64,000 nt of DNA from Jacaranda mimosifolia (taxonomy: Eukaryota; Streptophyta; Magnoliopsida; Lamiales; Bignoniaceae): the NCBI GenBank assembly GCA_018894105.1, contig CM032121.1, forward strand, positions 1,551,507-1,615,506, written 5' to 3'. Of the stretch, positions 26,965-36,949 are shown piece by piece. The notes below the pieces were generated by a model. It was not told where the DNA came from and searched no databases. It worked only from the letters and a program-made list of their open reading frames with translations. Within the stretch, counting starts at the first letter, position 1. Every line of letters starts with the position of its first letter. A program made the translations under genes and the position numbers.

Positions 26965-28062
26965 TCAAAATTCAACTGCCAAGCAATGGGAAATTGACGC
27001 TCCTTTTGGAACCACAAGAATTACTTCCAACCTCAAAATTGTCCCGCTCAACCCTCCATCCACATCCCTCTTTACCTCAATCTCAGCACACATAATATCC
27101 ACCTCTTTCCCATTTCCTTTCCCTTCCCACACCACACACAACTTGCCATCCAAACTCACCATCGTCGAACTACACAAAAACTTTGGCAACCCTTTATCCA
27201 CCCCTCTCAACTCCTTCCATACATCTTCCTCCACATCGTAACCCCGAATCTTCCCTAAGTAATCATAACAATACAATACATTGTCCACCACTGCAGCCCT
27301 ACCCCTCCAACCCAAATCCAACCTCTTAGGAACATTCCTCCACTCCCCACAAGCTACATCATAAACCACCCCACCCCTATCTGCCATAGAATAAAACTTA
27401 CCCCCAATCATTGCGCTGGCGTGCATCCACTTATCCCTGAGCTCAATCCCACTAGGAACCGCCGCCCACAACCCCGTTTTGGGATCAAAGACCTCCGCCC
27501 AGTTAATTGATCGGGACCAATTATCCACATTACATCCACCTATTACATATATCTTTCCATTCCATTCCCCCGCAGCAGAAAATTCCCGAGCTACCTTCAT
27601 TCTAGGCCCCATTTCCCACTTATTAAGCTCACAATCAAAAACCCAGATATTATAAGACGGAATATCATTAATTGAACCACCAATTACGTATACTTTCGAG
27701 CCGACAGCTAAGATTGAAGATCCGATGGGGTGTTGGGGGATAGAGGGGAGGGGGATGAGGGTCCGTTTGGAATTTTGGGGATTTTGTTCGGAGTACCAGT
27801 GGAAAGAAGAGTCCATGCGGAGACAAAGGTAGAGAGAGAATTGGGCTGTCCGGAGAAGAGATCGGGTGCGGAATAGTTCAGGGGAATTTACTGTGGAGCG
27901 CCACGATTTTGAAACTAGAGAGAGGTAGGGGTAGCGAAAGCGGGGTACTCTCGAGAGAATTTGGAGTGAGATGTCGTCTGGGAGGTTCGGGATAGGTGCG
28001 GGCGGAGACGGCGGCGCTGAACCTCCGGAGTTGGTGGCGCTGGTAGTGGTTGGGTCAGCCAT
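26965..28062 (-). CDS. F-box/kelch-repeat protein
   Basis: A 365-aa intronless protein. After a Ser/Thr/Pro-rich leader, residues 26-66 form an F-box (NLPDDISLQILSRVP onward, with the VSKSWR motif). From about residue 114 there are kelch-type blades: VYVIGG at 124-129, IYVIGG at 171-176, then degenerate blades with FDPKTGLW and YDVACGEW. The F-box docks to SKP1 in an SCF ubiquitin ligase and the kelch propeller selects the substrate. It resembles the plant SKIP6-like group; the target is unknown. The ATG at 28,062 sits in a GC-rich leader and no upstream in-frame ATG was noted. No internal stops. Confidence 0.9.
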   Translation of the reverse strand: MADPTTTSATNSGGSAPPSPPAPIPNLPDDISLQILSRVPRFRYPYLSLVSKSWRSTVNSPELFRTRSLLRTAQFSLYLCLRMDSSFHWYSEQNPQNSKRTLIPLPSIPQHPIGSSILAVGSKVYVIGGSINDIPSYNIWVFDCELNKWEMGPRMKVAREFSAAGEWNGKIYVIGGCNVDNWSRSINWAEVFDPKTGLWAAVPSGIELRDKWMHASAMIGGKFYSMADRGGVVYDVACGEWRNVPKRLDLGWRGRAAVVDNVLYCYDYLGKIRGYDVEEDVWKELRGVDKGLPKFLCSSTMVSLDGKLCVVWEGKGNGKEVDIMCAEIEVKRDVDGGLSGTILRLEVILVVPKGASISHCLAVEF

Positions 28063-28325
28063 GGACGGTTGCGTGTGAGGGGGAGAGCGAGGGAGTTGAA
28101 AATTGATATGTGAGGCGCGTGGACAAGATTAGGTTTCTTCCTTTCCTTTTTGTTTTTCTATTTTATGTACTAGAATTCTACTACTTAGGAAAACATCATG
28201 ATTAGAGGGGTAAAAAATTCAAATAAAAAGTTGATATATTTTTCTGTTTCTTTAGAGCGACCACCCTCCCAAAGGATAATTATAGGAGTCCCATGTTACT
28301 GTAAAATGTTCGATTATCCCCACAA
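28063..28325. other. F-box gene promoter region
   Basis: Upstream of the minus-strand F-box gene. GC-rich near the start codon and AT-rich beyond. No distinct regulatory site recognised. Confidence 0.35.
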
Positions 28326-29220
28326 TTGTGGAATATTTGATTTAAGCCATAGCTTCTGCCCTACATGATGAGAACTTCCCTATCAGAAGAAGTCCCTCAC
28401 CACTATAGAATGTCCGATTTGAGCCATCTTGCAGCCCGTCGTGGAATGTTCGATTTTTTCCCGTTGCTATGAAATGTCTGATTTGAGCCATGGCTACTGC
28501 CCCACAAGGGCGTAACCATAAAAGTCCCCCGCCACTGTGGAATGTCAGACTTGAGCCATCCCACCACTTGTTGTGGAATGTCCGATTTGAGCCATAGCTA
28601 CCGCCCCACAAAGGCGTAATCATAGAAGTCCCCCACCGCTGTGAAATGTCTGGCTTGAACCATAGATATTGCCCAAAGGATGAGCTGTTACCGCAGCCCC
28701 ACACCCAGAGACGAATAGGGTGGGGGGGAGGGGTTGACAGGGGCATCTGCCCCCCTCAAAATATTAAAATTTTTAAAATATTATACTTTTGCTATCATCA
28801 AATTATAAATTTGCCCCTCTTCTTATTGAAAATATGCCTTTTGACATATTGTACTTCTTTGTATATATGTGAAATAAATAAATAAAAATGATATTTTTGG
28901 TAATTCACAATTTTGCTCCCATAAAGAAAAATTTTGGCTTCGTCTCTGCCCACACCGCTGTGGAATGTTTGATTTGAGCCATCCCGCTGTTGTGAAATGT
29001 CCAATTTGAACTATAGCTACTGCCCCACAGAGGCATAACCATAGAAGTTCCCCACTGCTATGGAATGTGCTATGGAATGTCCAGTTTGAGCCATAGATAC
29101 TGCCCAAAGGATGAGCCTGCCACGACAGCCCCACAGGGGCATAACCATAAGAGTCCCTCGCCGCTGTGGAATGTCTGATTTAGGCGATAGCTACTGCCCA
29201 AAGATGAGCCCGTCATCACA
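28326..29220. repeat. degenerate alternating tandem array (about 35 + 68 bp units)
   Basis: At least ten copies of a core like GGAATGTCCGATTTGAGCCAT are spaced by alternating long (about 68 bp, containing GCTACTGCCCCACAAAGGCG and CATAGAAGTCCCCC) and short (about 35 bp) spacers. This gives a higher-order period near 100-104 bp. Copies differ by several substitutions each. Open frames across it on both strands are simply the repeat translated. A 243-bp MITE interrupts it at 28,706-28,948. Confidence 0.8.
28706..28948. mobile_element. hAT-type MITE with perfect 8-bp target duplication
   Basis: The 10-bp terminal inverted repeats are CAGAGACGAA and TTCGTCTCTG. The flanks are identical 8-mers CCCACACC at 28,698-28,705 and 28,949-28,956. 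An 8-bp duplication and a CAGRG-type tip are the hallmarks of the hAT superfamily. Removing the element and one duplication restores the surrounding tandem repeat phrase that ends CGCTGTGGAATGT. The interior is AT-rich and non-coding. Confidence 0.88.
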
Positions 29221-29362
29221 GTCCCATCGAAGCGCTGGTCAGCCAAACCTCTCCACCATAAAGGTGACTGATTCATAGACTACTACCGCAAGCGGGTTCA
29301 AACCCGTGACCTCCTCGTGGAAAGTATCGAGCCCTATCCTACTAGGCTATCACCTCTGTGGA
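29221..29362 (-). repeat. tRNA-derived SINE head
   Basis: On the minus strand there is a TAGCCTAGTAGGATAGG phrase resembling a pol III A box (near 29,345-29,360). About 45 bp further on is CGGGTTTGAACCCG, resembling a B box (29,294-29,307). This is the arrangement of tRNA-derived SINE promoters. It is not a functional tRNA: no cloverleaf of proper length was seen. The body that would follow runs into the tandem array at 28,326-29,220. Confidence 0.5.
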
Positions 29363-29399
29363 GATATATTTTTATGTTTATTATTGTTTAAAGTCAAGA

Positions 29400-29892
29400 T
29401 GGTATATAGTTCCTCAAGATCCATTTGGATATGTTTTGGCAATGTTTGGTTATGTTTTTTGTGTGATTTTAACATATGTTATGGAAGAATGAATATTGAA
29501 AGTGAGATTGGAGAATGTGAAAGTTGTGTTGGGGAATGTAATGAATTTCTGGTTATGTTTTGAAAAATAGTTAAAAAATTATTTTATGGAGTTTTTGTTG
29601 TTTGTTTATGTTTTGGAGGAGACATTTTTTACTATAGCAGTCAAATCAATGCTTTTTATTAGGTTTTGGGAGTGAAAATAAAATTGAGTAATTTTATAAT
29701 AATAATAATAATAAAATATATATGATATATGTATATATATTTAAAAATGAAAAAGTTTTGGGGATAACGAAAGATACGAGAGGGTATTATGGAAAAACTT
29801 ATTTGAGTGTTTTGGAGAAAAAATGAGTGTATATTTAATTATGTTTTCCCAAAATAAAATTGTTCTGGGAAAACATTACCAAACACTCCCTT
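29400..29892. mobile_element. Tourist-like MITE copy
   Basis: It reads TTTGGATATGTTTTGG on the left and ends CATTACCAAACACTCCC. It shares the internal words GGAGACATTTTTTACTATAGCAGTCAAAT (in pieces), GTGAAAATAAAATTGAGT and a TATATATGTATATATA block with the copies at 31,197 and 60,536. Non-coding. Ends approximate. Confidence 0.55.
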
Positions 29893-30597
29893 TTATTCTT
29901 ATTTTCTATTTTCAATATTTTTAAAAATTAAAAAAATAATTGTAGTTTAAAGAAAAATGAAATTATATTTAAATATTTTATCTGAAAATAATGATTAGGA
30001 TATGTATAAGATTTAAAATTTAGGTGTTTTATATTTTTATTTAAAAAATATATATTATTAATCTTAAAATGATAATGAATAATTTATATCAATTTGAATT
30101 TGAATTTAATTATATGATAATCTAATGATATAATAAATTTAGGAGAAATACAAAAATTATTTTCAATAAAAATATGTACAAGTTGATAGTATCAAATTTC
30201 AAATAATGACAAATATGAAAGTGGACTTTGAAAATAAACCAAACGGCCCCCAGTGAATGAGTTTCATATAACTCATTTGAAATAATAAATAACTAATCTA
30301 TTAATTAGATATAACTGCTTTTACAGATAAGAGTTATTGATTTAGGAATGTAATATCATGCATGCCACTTACCACTTACCGTGGAATGAAAAAGCAATGT
30401 GAAATGGTGACAAAAAGTATGTGTAATTGTAACATTATATTATTATTTTAGATGATTTTCTTAATTCCTACCATATCATAGTAATATATTCATAATACCA
30501 CAATAATTTTGGGGAATAATACTAAATTATCTAAATCTTACCTTCAAATACATGCAATCATTATGAATTATCCTGCAATATCAATGCACTTACTCGA
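29893..30597. other. AT-rich spacer upstream of SPH1
   Basis: No gene seen. AAACCAAACGGCCCCC near 30,237 looks like the terminal repeat of another MITE, but its partner end was not identified. Confidence 0.35.
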
Positions 30598-30599
30598 CT

Positions 30600-30606
30600 A
30601 TAAAAT
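30600..30606 (+). promoter_or_regulatory. candidate TATA box of SPH1
   Basis: TATAAAA lies about 45 bp before the SPH1 start codon, which would give a very short 5' leader. Inferred from position. Confidence 0.4.
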
Positions 30607-30648
30607 GATGAATTTCATTGATTCGAACCATCACAAAAAATACTCACA

Positions 30649-31143
30649 ATGAGTAATTTTAACATAGACAAGATTCTCGTTTCTTTACTTATTCTATCAG
30701 TACTTTACCCGACTATTTCGATTAAAGTTGCTTCCTCTCCTACAAACTTTACTTCCATTAAAAAGTACGATGATGTCAAACAATTCGAGTTCAATCCGTA
30801 CATAGTTTACATATACAACAACCTCCCAGACAACACTTTTCCGTTGCTAATTCATTGTGCCTCCAAAAACGACGATCTTGGGAACCATGTGCTTTATAGA
30901 ACTCAAATTTTCAGTTGGAAGTTTAGGATGAATTTTCGACAAACTACTATGTTTTTTTGTCGATTTAGGTGGGAGTCCAAGAATATAGCTTTCGAAGTAT
31001 TCAATGTAAACTTGGCGTCTTCTTGTGGAATTGGCAGCGAGAACAGAGACGGCGATGTATGCTTTTGGATTGTCCAGCAAAATGGGTTTTATTTGGGCAA
31101 TCAAATTCCTCCTGGTTTTCTTGTCAAACTCTATAGTTGGTAG
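30649..31143 (+). CDS. S-protein homolog (SPH1), secreted
   Basis: A 164-aa intronless member of the plant self-incompatibility protein S1 family. Residues 1 to about 26 form a hydrophobic signal peptide. Family motifs in order: VYIYNNL, LLIHCASKNDDLG, FSWKFR, TTMFFCRFRW, FEVFN, then a Cys pair in SSCG and VCFWIVQQNGFYL. Four Cys are in the positions usually disulphide-linked in this small beta-sandwich fold. Poppy PrsS is the pistil ligand of self-incompatibility; most other members are secreted proteins of unknown role, so function here is not assigned. The ATG at 30,649 is followed directly by the signal peptide. It is the first gene of duplicated block A. Confidence 0.88.
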   Translation: MSNFNIDKILVSLLILSVLYPTISIKVASSPTNFTSIKKYDDVKQFEFNPYIVYIYNNLPDNTFPLLIHCASKNDDLGNHVLYRTQIFSWKFRMNFRQTTMFFCRFRWESKNIAFEVFNVNLASSCGIGSENRDGDVCFWIVQQNGFYLGNQIPPGFLVKLYSW

Positions 31144-31196
31144 TAATTGTAATAGTTGGTCAATATTATATATTTTATATTATTAATAAAGACTCA

Positions 31197-32266
31197 AGTT
31201 TTTTTCGGTTATGTTTTCTGTTTGAATTTTATTATATGTTTTGGGAGAATGAATTATTGAATAATGTGATAGTTGTTTTTTGGTATGTTTATTTATGTTT
31301 TGGGGGAGACAGTTTTTACTGTAACAATCAAATTAATGTTTTTTTGTTGGGTTTTTTGGATGAAAATGGAATTGAGTGATTATTTTAATGTTAAAATAAT
31401 AATAAAATATATATAATATATGTATGTATATATTGAAAAATGTGCATTTTGAAGGGAAAATGGAGATATGTTTGGTTATGACCTGACAAAATTCAACCCA
31501 TACCTGTGGATATCCAAAAAAATAAGGGTAATGGGCATTGTTTCTCCTACCAAAAAAATTACGAGTAATTTTACCTGTATCCAATTTATCTGCCATCTTT
31601 TGGCCCAACCCGTGGGTACCCATGGGTAACCCATAAATATTTTATTTATTTATATATTTATATATATATATTTACATACAAATATTTTTAATCTAAATAT
31701 TAATTTTTGATTTCATAAATTAAAAATCTATAGCAAATTAAATTAAATTATATCCTAAAACAACTTGTTGTGCATATTCCTACGGATGCAAAATCTTCTT
31801 CTACAATAACAACAATGTTTGATTGATATTTCAATTTTCAATTCAAAAAACTTTTGACATGTAATGGAATTTAAGTTTGAACTTTTGAATATGATGTACT
31901 TTAAATTTAGTATATTTTGAATACTTAAGATATAAGTTTTAAACTACAATATTATTAATATGCTTTAGGTATTTGTTCAATTTAATGTTTGAAATTTGTA
32001 GTTTTTTTTTAGTTTTATTTAGTTAATATTTGAGTAACATCAAGCTTATCTTTAAATATTAAAAAAAAAAAAATTATGGGTATTCGTGGATTACCCGTTA
32101 CCCATCCTCATGGATAACGAGTCCCCTACCTCATATCCAATAAAAAGTGGGTAAATTTACCCAACCCGTCGGTATCCATTATTGGATTACCCATGAATAC
32201 CCAATTACCAGGTCTATGTTTCCCCAAAACAATGTCATTCTGGGAAAAATATAACCAAACAAAGCG
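31197..32266. mobile_element. Tourist-like MITE interrupted by a second element
   Basis: Absent from the matching place in block B (near 59,893). Flanked by TCA (31,194-31,196 and 32,267-32,269). It has CGGTTATGTTTTCTG near the left end and ATAACCAAACAAAGCG at the right end. Its core matches the copies at 29,400 and 60,536. The second element lies inside it at about 31,480-32,214. Confidence 0.65.
31480..32214. mobile_element. nested element rich in GGGTA/TACCC words
   Basis: The ends are GACCTG and CAGGTC. Both arms are rich in ACCCATGGGTA-type words (31,600-31,635 and 32,080-32,210) in opposed orientation, around an AT-rich core. The surrounding MITE phrase GTTTGGTTAT...GTTTCCCC is split by it, with TAT repeated at both sides. 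No protein. Class uncertain (TIR element, possibly hAT- or PIF-like). Confidence 0.55.
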
Positions 32267-33049
32267 TCATATTTTTTTGTTGTGTTTTTATGTGATATGC
32301 TTAAAATATTCTTATATTTATTTTTCAATTTTCGTTGGAACTATAGTTATGTGATAATCATTATTTGTAACCCACTTAGTCTGGAACATATCGTTGTTGT
32401 TTTTATCATTCACGTTTTTTTTAAACTAAAAATTAAATAGATGTTTTTTTTAAAAAAAAATGATTTAGTAATATATGAAAAAATAAATAAAGATTTTTGT
32501 TAATTTATTCTATAAAAAAGTTTTGGGGCACGCATAGGTTGTAATATAACCGCTGGTTATTAATAATGCAGTAGCTTTATTTTGGTGTACTTTCAATTAA
32601 GGGACACTTATTTAAAAGTACCAAATACACTTTCCACTTTTGTGATCAGTCCCCACTTAATTTTTGTTAGAAAAAACTCCCTAATTTTGTTAAAAGTTTA
32701 GAGATCACTCCCCACTCACTTGATTTGACAAAAATGCCCTTAAATATAATATTTTTCATTAATTTTTTCTCACTTCTTCTTCTTCTTCTTCATCCAGACA
32801 AGCAAACAGTAAACACTATTATACCAGAAATAGAAAGAACAGAAAAAACGCAACAAGCTCCACGGCGGGAACAAGAATAACGTTAGAGCCAAAGACCACA
32901 AACCCGATAGCTGCATTGTCTTCTTCTCTTTTTATTTTCATCATTTTCGGGTTTCTTCTTCTTCTCAGTTTCTTCTTAGTTGCTTCTGAGTTTCTTATAT
33001 TTTCTGACAATGTCAACCAGTAGTGAAGTAGGAGTGTTCAATCAAGTTA

Positions 33050-33283
33050 ATGGACATATACATTAATCTCGCAAGAAAATGGAGTGAAATCAACGCCGAA
33101 CACTTCAGTTTGCAATACATAGTTCAACATCAAAGATTATACATGAGTTTGACTGATGATGACGGTATCATGAATATGGCCTTTCTGCATTTGACATTGA
33201 AGATGAACGTTGTTGACATCTTGGTAAACCGAAAGGATGAATTGAGCAGCAGTGCAAAGAAAAGCAGTGATGATTTAAGGTAA
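33050..33283 (+). pseudogene. probable N-terminal remnant of a MULE transposase
   Basis: A 77-aa frame ending at a GTAATA donor-like site. The stretch around LYMSLTDDDGIMNMAFLH resembles the N-terminal region that precedes the catalytic part of plant MuDR-type transposases. The catalytic domain is missing: a repeat array follows at once. The match is by eye and weak, supported mainly by its place just inside the left TIR and by the zinc-knuckle remnant downstream. Confidence 0.4.
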
Positions 33284-33284
33284 T

Positions 33285-34760
33285 ACTTCTACAGAATCTA
33301 AATTGTACTGCAGTTTGTAAAGTTTTGTACTTGAAGTGTTCTAAAATTGTACTCTATTATGTAAGTTTTATACTTCAAGTGTTCTATTAATGGATTATCC
33401 AAAATTATACTGCAACTTCTAGCAGTTTATACTTGAAGTGTTCCTAAACTATACGTCTTCTATATAAAATTATTCTTTTGATTTTCTGAAATTATACTTC
33501 ATTTTATCAAAGATTGTACTATATTTATTGAAGTTATATACTTTAAGTGTTATATTTATCAATTAACCAAAATATATTGTAGTTGCTAGGGCTTTATACT
33601 TCAAGAGTTCTGAAATTGTATTTCACTTTATCTAAAATTGTACTTTTATTTTATGAAATTATACTTTCTTTTGTACTTCATTTTATCTAAACATGTATTT
33701 TATTCATTGAAGTTCTATACTTCAAGTGTTTCGAAATTGTACTTCATTTTACCTAAACTTATACTTTAGTTATTTGAATCTATTATTTAAGTTTAAAGTG
33801 TTTTACTAATGGATTATTCAAAAATTGTACTGCAATTGCTAAAGTTTTATACTTCAAGTGTTTTGAAATTGTACTTCACTTTATCTAAAATTGTACTTCT
33901 ATTTTTTGAAATTATACTTCATTTCATACATTGTTTTACCTAAACATGTACTCTATTCATTGAAGTTCTATACTTCAAGTGTTCTGAAATTGTACTTCAT
34001 TTTATCTAAACTTGTACTTTAATTATCTGAATCTATTATTTAAGTTTTATACTTCAAGTGTTCTACTAATGGATTATCCAAAATCGTATTGCAATTGCTA
34101 AGGATTTTTACTTCAAGTGTTCTAAAATTGTACTTCTTTTTATATAAAATTGTACTTCTATTTTCTGAAATTATACTTCATTTTACATAAGCATGTACTC
34201 TATTCATTGAAGTTCTATACTTCAAGTGTTTCGAAATTGTACTTTATTTTATCTAAACTTATACTTCAGTTATTTGAATCTATTATTTAAGTTTTAAGTG
34301 TTCTACTAATGAATTATCCAAAAATTGTACCGCAATTATTAAGATTTTATACTTCAGGTGTTCTGAAATTATACTTCACTTTATCTAAAATTGTACTTTT
34401 ATTTTTTAAAATTATACTTCATTTTATACATCATTTTACCTAAACTTGTACTCTATTCATTGAAGTTCTATACTTCAAGTGTTCTAAACTTATACTTCAG
34501 TTATCTAAATATTATTTAAGTTTCAAGTATTCTACTAATGGATTATTCAAAAATTGTGTTGCAATTGCTAAGGTTTTATACTTCAGGTGTTCTGAAATTG
34601 TACTTCACTTTATCAAAAATTATATTTCTGTTTTTTGAAATTATACTTCATTTTATATATCATTTTATCTAAACTTATACTATATTCATTGAATTTCTAT
34701 ACTTCAAGTGTTCCTAAATTTTACTTTATTTTATCAAAATTTGTACTCTCGAGTCAAAGT
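33285..34760. repeat. tandem array 1 in the MULE (about 230-260 bp units)
   Basis: Repeats start near CTACTAATGGATTATCCAAA at about 33,383, 33,802, 34,061, 34,302 and 34,531. Each unit contains several TATACTTCAAGTGTTCT and TTGTACTTCATTTTA phrases, so an octamer of the form T(G/A)TACTTCA recurs every 30-50 bp. Units are diverged. Confidence 0.75.
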
Positions 34761-34804
34761 CACTTTCATCGTATGACTTTACCGATCAATATTACCGAGT
34801 TGAG

Positions 34805-35032
34805 ATGTATCAACAAGCATACCAATCAGTGATAAACACTATTCCTACGTATGATATGCATATGTTCCCTCTAGATGATGATTGCATCATTAATGCACCT
34901 GATTGCCGATCTCAACCTGGGCATAGAAGGACACAGAGGATTCCATCACAAATTGATAAACGTGTAATTAAGTGTAAAAGATGTGATAGAACAGGGCATA
35001 ATCATCGAATCTACAAAGAATCAGTAATCTAG
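34805..35032 (+). pseudogene. C-terminal zinc-knuckle remnant of a MULE transposase
   Basis: A 75-aa frame containing YQQAYQSVINTIP, then RRTQRIPSQ and CKRCDRTGHNHRIYKES. This order (Tyr-rich block, basic RIPS-like linker, CCHC zinc knuckle) is the usual C terminus of plant MULE transposases. The last zinc ligand Cys is Tyr here, so the knuckle is probably dead. No catalytic domain precedes it. Confidence 0.65.
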
Positions 35033-35035
35033 CTA

Positions 35036-35610
35036 AATTTTGTACCTTAATCTAGGAGATTTATACTTGATTTCATGACATTTGTACTTTATTTCGGTAA
35101 TCATGTACTTGATTTAGCGTGAAATTGGTATTTTTGTATATTGTCCGAGATATCAATTATTTTGTACCCCAATCTGGGAGAACTATACTTGGTGTCATGA
35201 CGATTATACTTTATTTTGACAATTATGTATTTGATTTAGCGTGAAATTGGCATTTTTGTATGTTTTCGGAGATATCAGTTATTTTGCACCCTAATCTGGG
35301 AGAATTATACTTGATTTCATGACAATTGTACTTCATTTCGGCAATTATGTATTTGATTTAGCGTGAAATTGGCATTTTTGCATGTTGTCCGAGATATCAA
35401 TTTTTTTGTACCCCAATTTGGTAGAATTGTACTTGATTTCATGACATTTGTACTTCTTTTTGGCAATAATGTACTTGTTTAGCGTGGAAGTTAGCAAATG
35501 GATGTTGTCCAAGATATAGTGCTTTCGTACCTTAATTTGAAAGATTTATATTTGATTTCACGACATTTGTATTTCATTTCAGCCATTATGTACTCCATTT
35601 CTTAATATTT
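35036..35610. repeat. tandem array 2 in the MULE (about 118 bp units)
   Basis: About five units, each running from TTTTGTACC...GGGAGAATTATACTTGATTTC through GACATTTGTACTT, ATGTACTTGATTTAGCGTG and GTCCGAGATATCA. The units are unrelated to array 1 apart from the shared TGTACTT/TATACTT words. Confidence 0.75.
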
Positions 35611-35944
35611 TTATTAATATTGTTGAATTAAAATTTGTTCCATGATTTGCTTTTTAAGTCTCAGTAATTAATAACCAAACTCTAAAAATGTGTGTAATAT
35701 TTATTATATGAATAAAATAATATTAAAGTTTTAAAGTATTAACCACTAATGTTCAACGAATGAATGTTATCAATCGCAGTAATATAAAGAATACTTATGC
35801 TTTCAAAGATATAAACAAATGAGCATTTGACAATAATATTCACCATATAACCTGTACAAATACGTACTTCATCTGATCCGATAATCTCAAAATATTATAT
35901 TTGACTATCACTACAATTATTGGAGACTAATTATTCAATTGCAA

Positions 35945-36850
35945 TAAGTGTACTTCAACATAACACTATTTATACTTTGTTTGTTCTACGTTTGTACTAT
36001 ATTTTCATCATATTGTACTCAAATTCACTATCCGGTTTCAATTGAATTGAAGTGTACTTTAACATAACAACATTTATACTTTGTTTGTTCTATATTTGTA
36101 CTTTATCTTCATCATATTGTACTCAAATTCACTGCTCGATTTCAATTTAATTGAGGTGTACTTCAACATAACACCATTTATACTTTGTTTGTTCCATATT
36201 TGTACTTCATTTCTATCATATTATACTCAAATTCACTGTTCAATTTCAATTTAGTTGAAGTGTACTTCAACATAACACCATTTATATTTTGTTTGTTCTA
36301 CGTTTGTACTTCATTTACATCATATTGTACTCAAATTCACTGTCCAACTTCAATTTAATTGAAGTGTACTTCAACATAACATCATTTATACTTTGTTTGT
36401 ACTTCATTTCCATCATATTATACTCAAATTCACTGTCCGATTTCAATTTAATTGAACTGTACTTTAACATAACAACATTTATACTTTATTTGTTCTACGT
36501 TTGTACTTCATCTTCCTCATATTATACTCAAATTCACTGCTCGATTTCAATTTAATTGAACTGTATTTCAATATAACACAATTTATACTGTATTTGTTCT
36601 ATATTTATACTTCATTTCCATCATATTGTACTTAAATTCACTACCTAATTTCAATTTAATTGAAGTGTACTTCAACATAACACCATTTATACTTTATTTT
36701 TTCTATATTTGTACTTCATTTCCATCATATTGTACTCAAATTCACTGCTCAATTTCAATTGAATTGAAGTGTACTTCAACATAACACAATTTTTACTTTG
36801 TTCGTTCTACATTTGTATTTCATTTCCCTCATATTGTATTGAAATCAAAA
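35945..36850. repeat. tandem array 3 in the MULE (about 105 bp units)
   Basis: About nine units of the form GAAGTGTACTTCAACATAAC, TTTATACTTTGTTTGTTCTA, TTTGTACTTCATTTCCATCA, ATTGTACTCAAATTCACTG, CAATTTAATT. The 88-aa open frame at 36,289-36,555 is only the repeat read through. Confidence 0.8.
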
Positions 36851-36949
36851 TATTATAAATGCTTGATGGAAAATTATACTTACATACAAAATAATATTAT
36901 AAACAAAGTATGCTTCAATTTACATATGTATGTACATACAAAGTATGAT

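Noticed and set aside
28342..28746. 134-aa minus-strand frame and neighbours
   Set aside because: Read-through of the alternating tandem array; repeated GTFHS-like phrases reflect the DNA repeat.
29294..29360. Intact tRNA gene
   Set aside because: Only A- and B-box-like phrases; no complete cloverleaf with proper stems could be folded by eye.
36289..36555. 88-aa frame in the MULE
   Set aside because: Direct translation of array 3 units.
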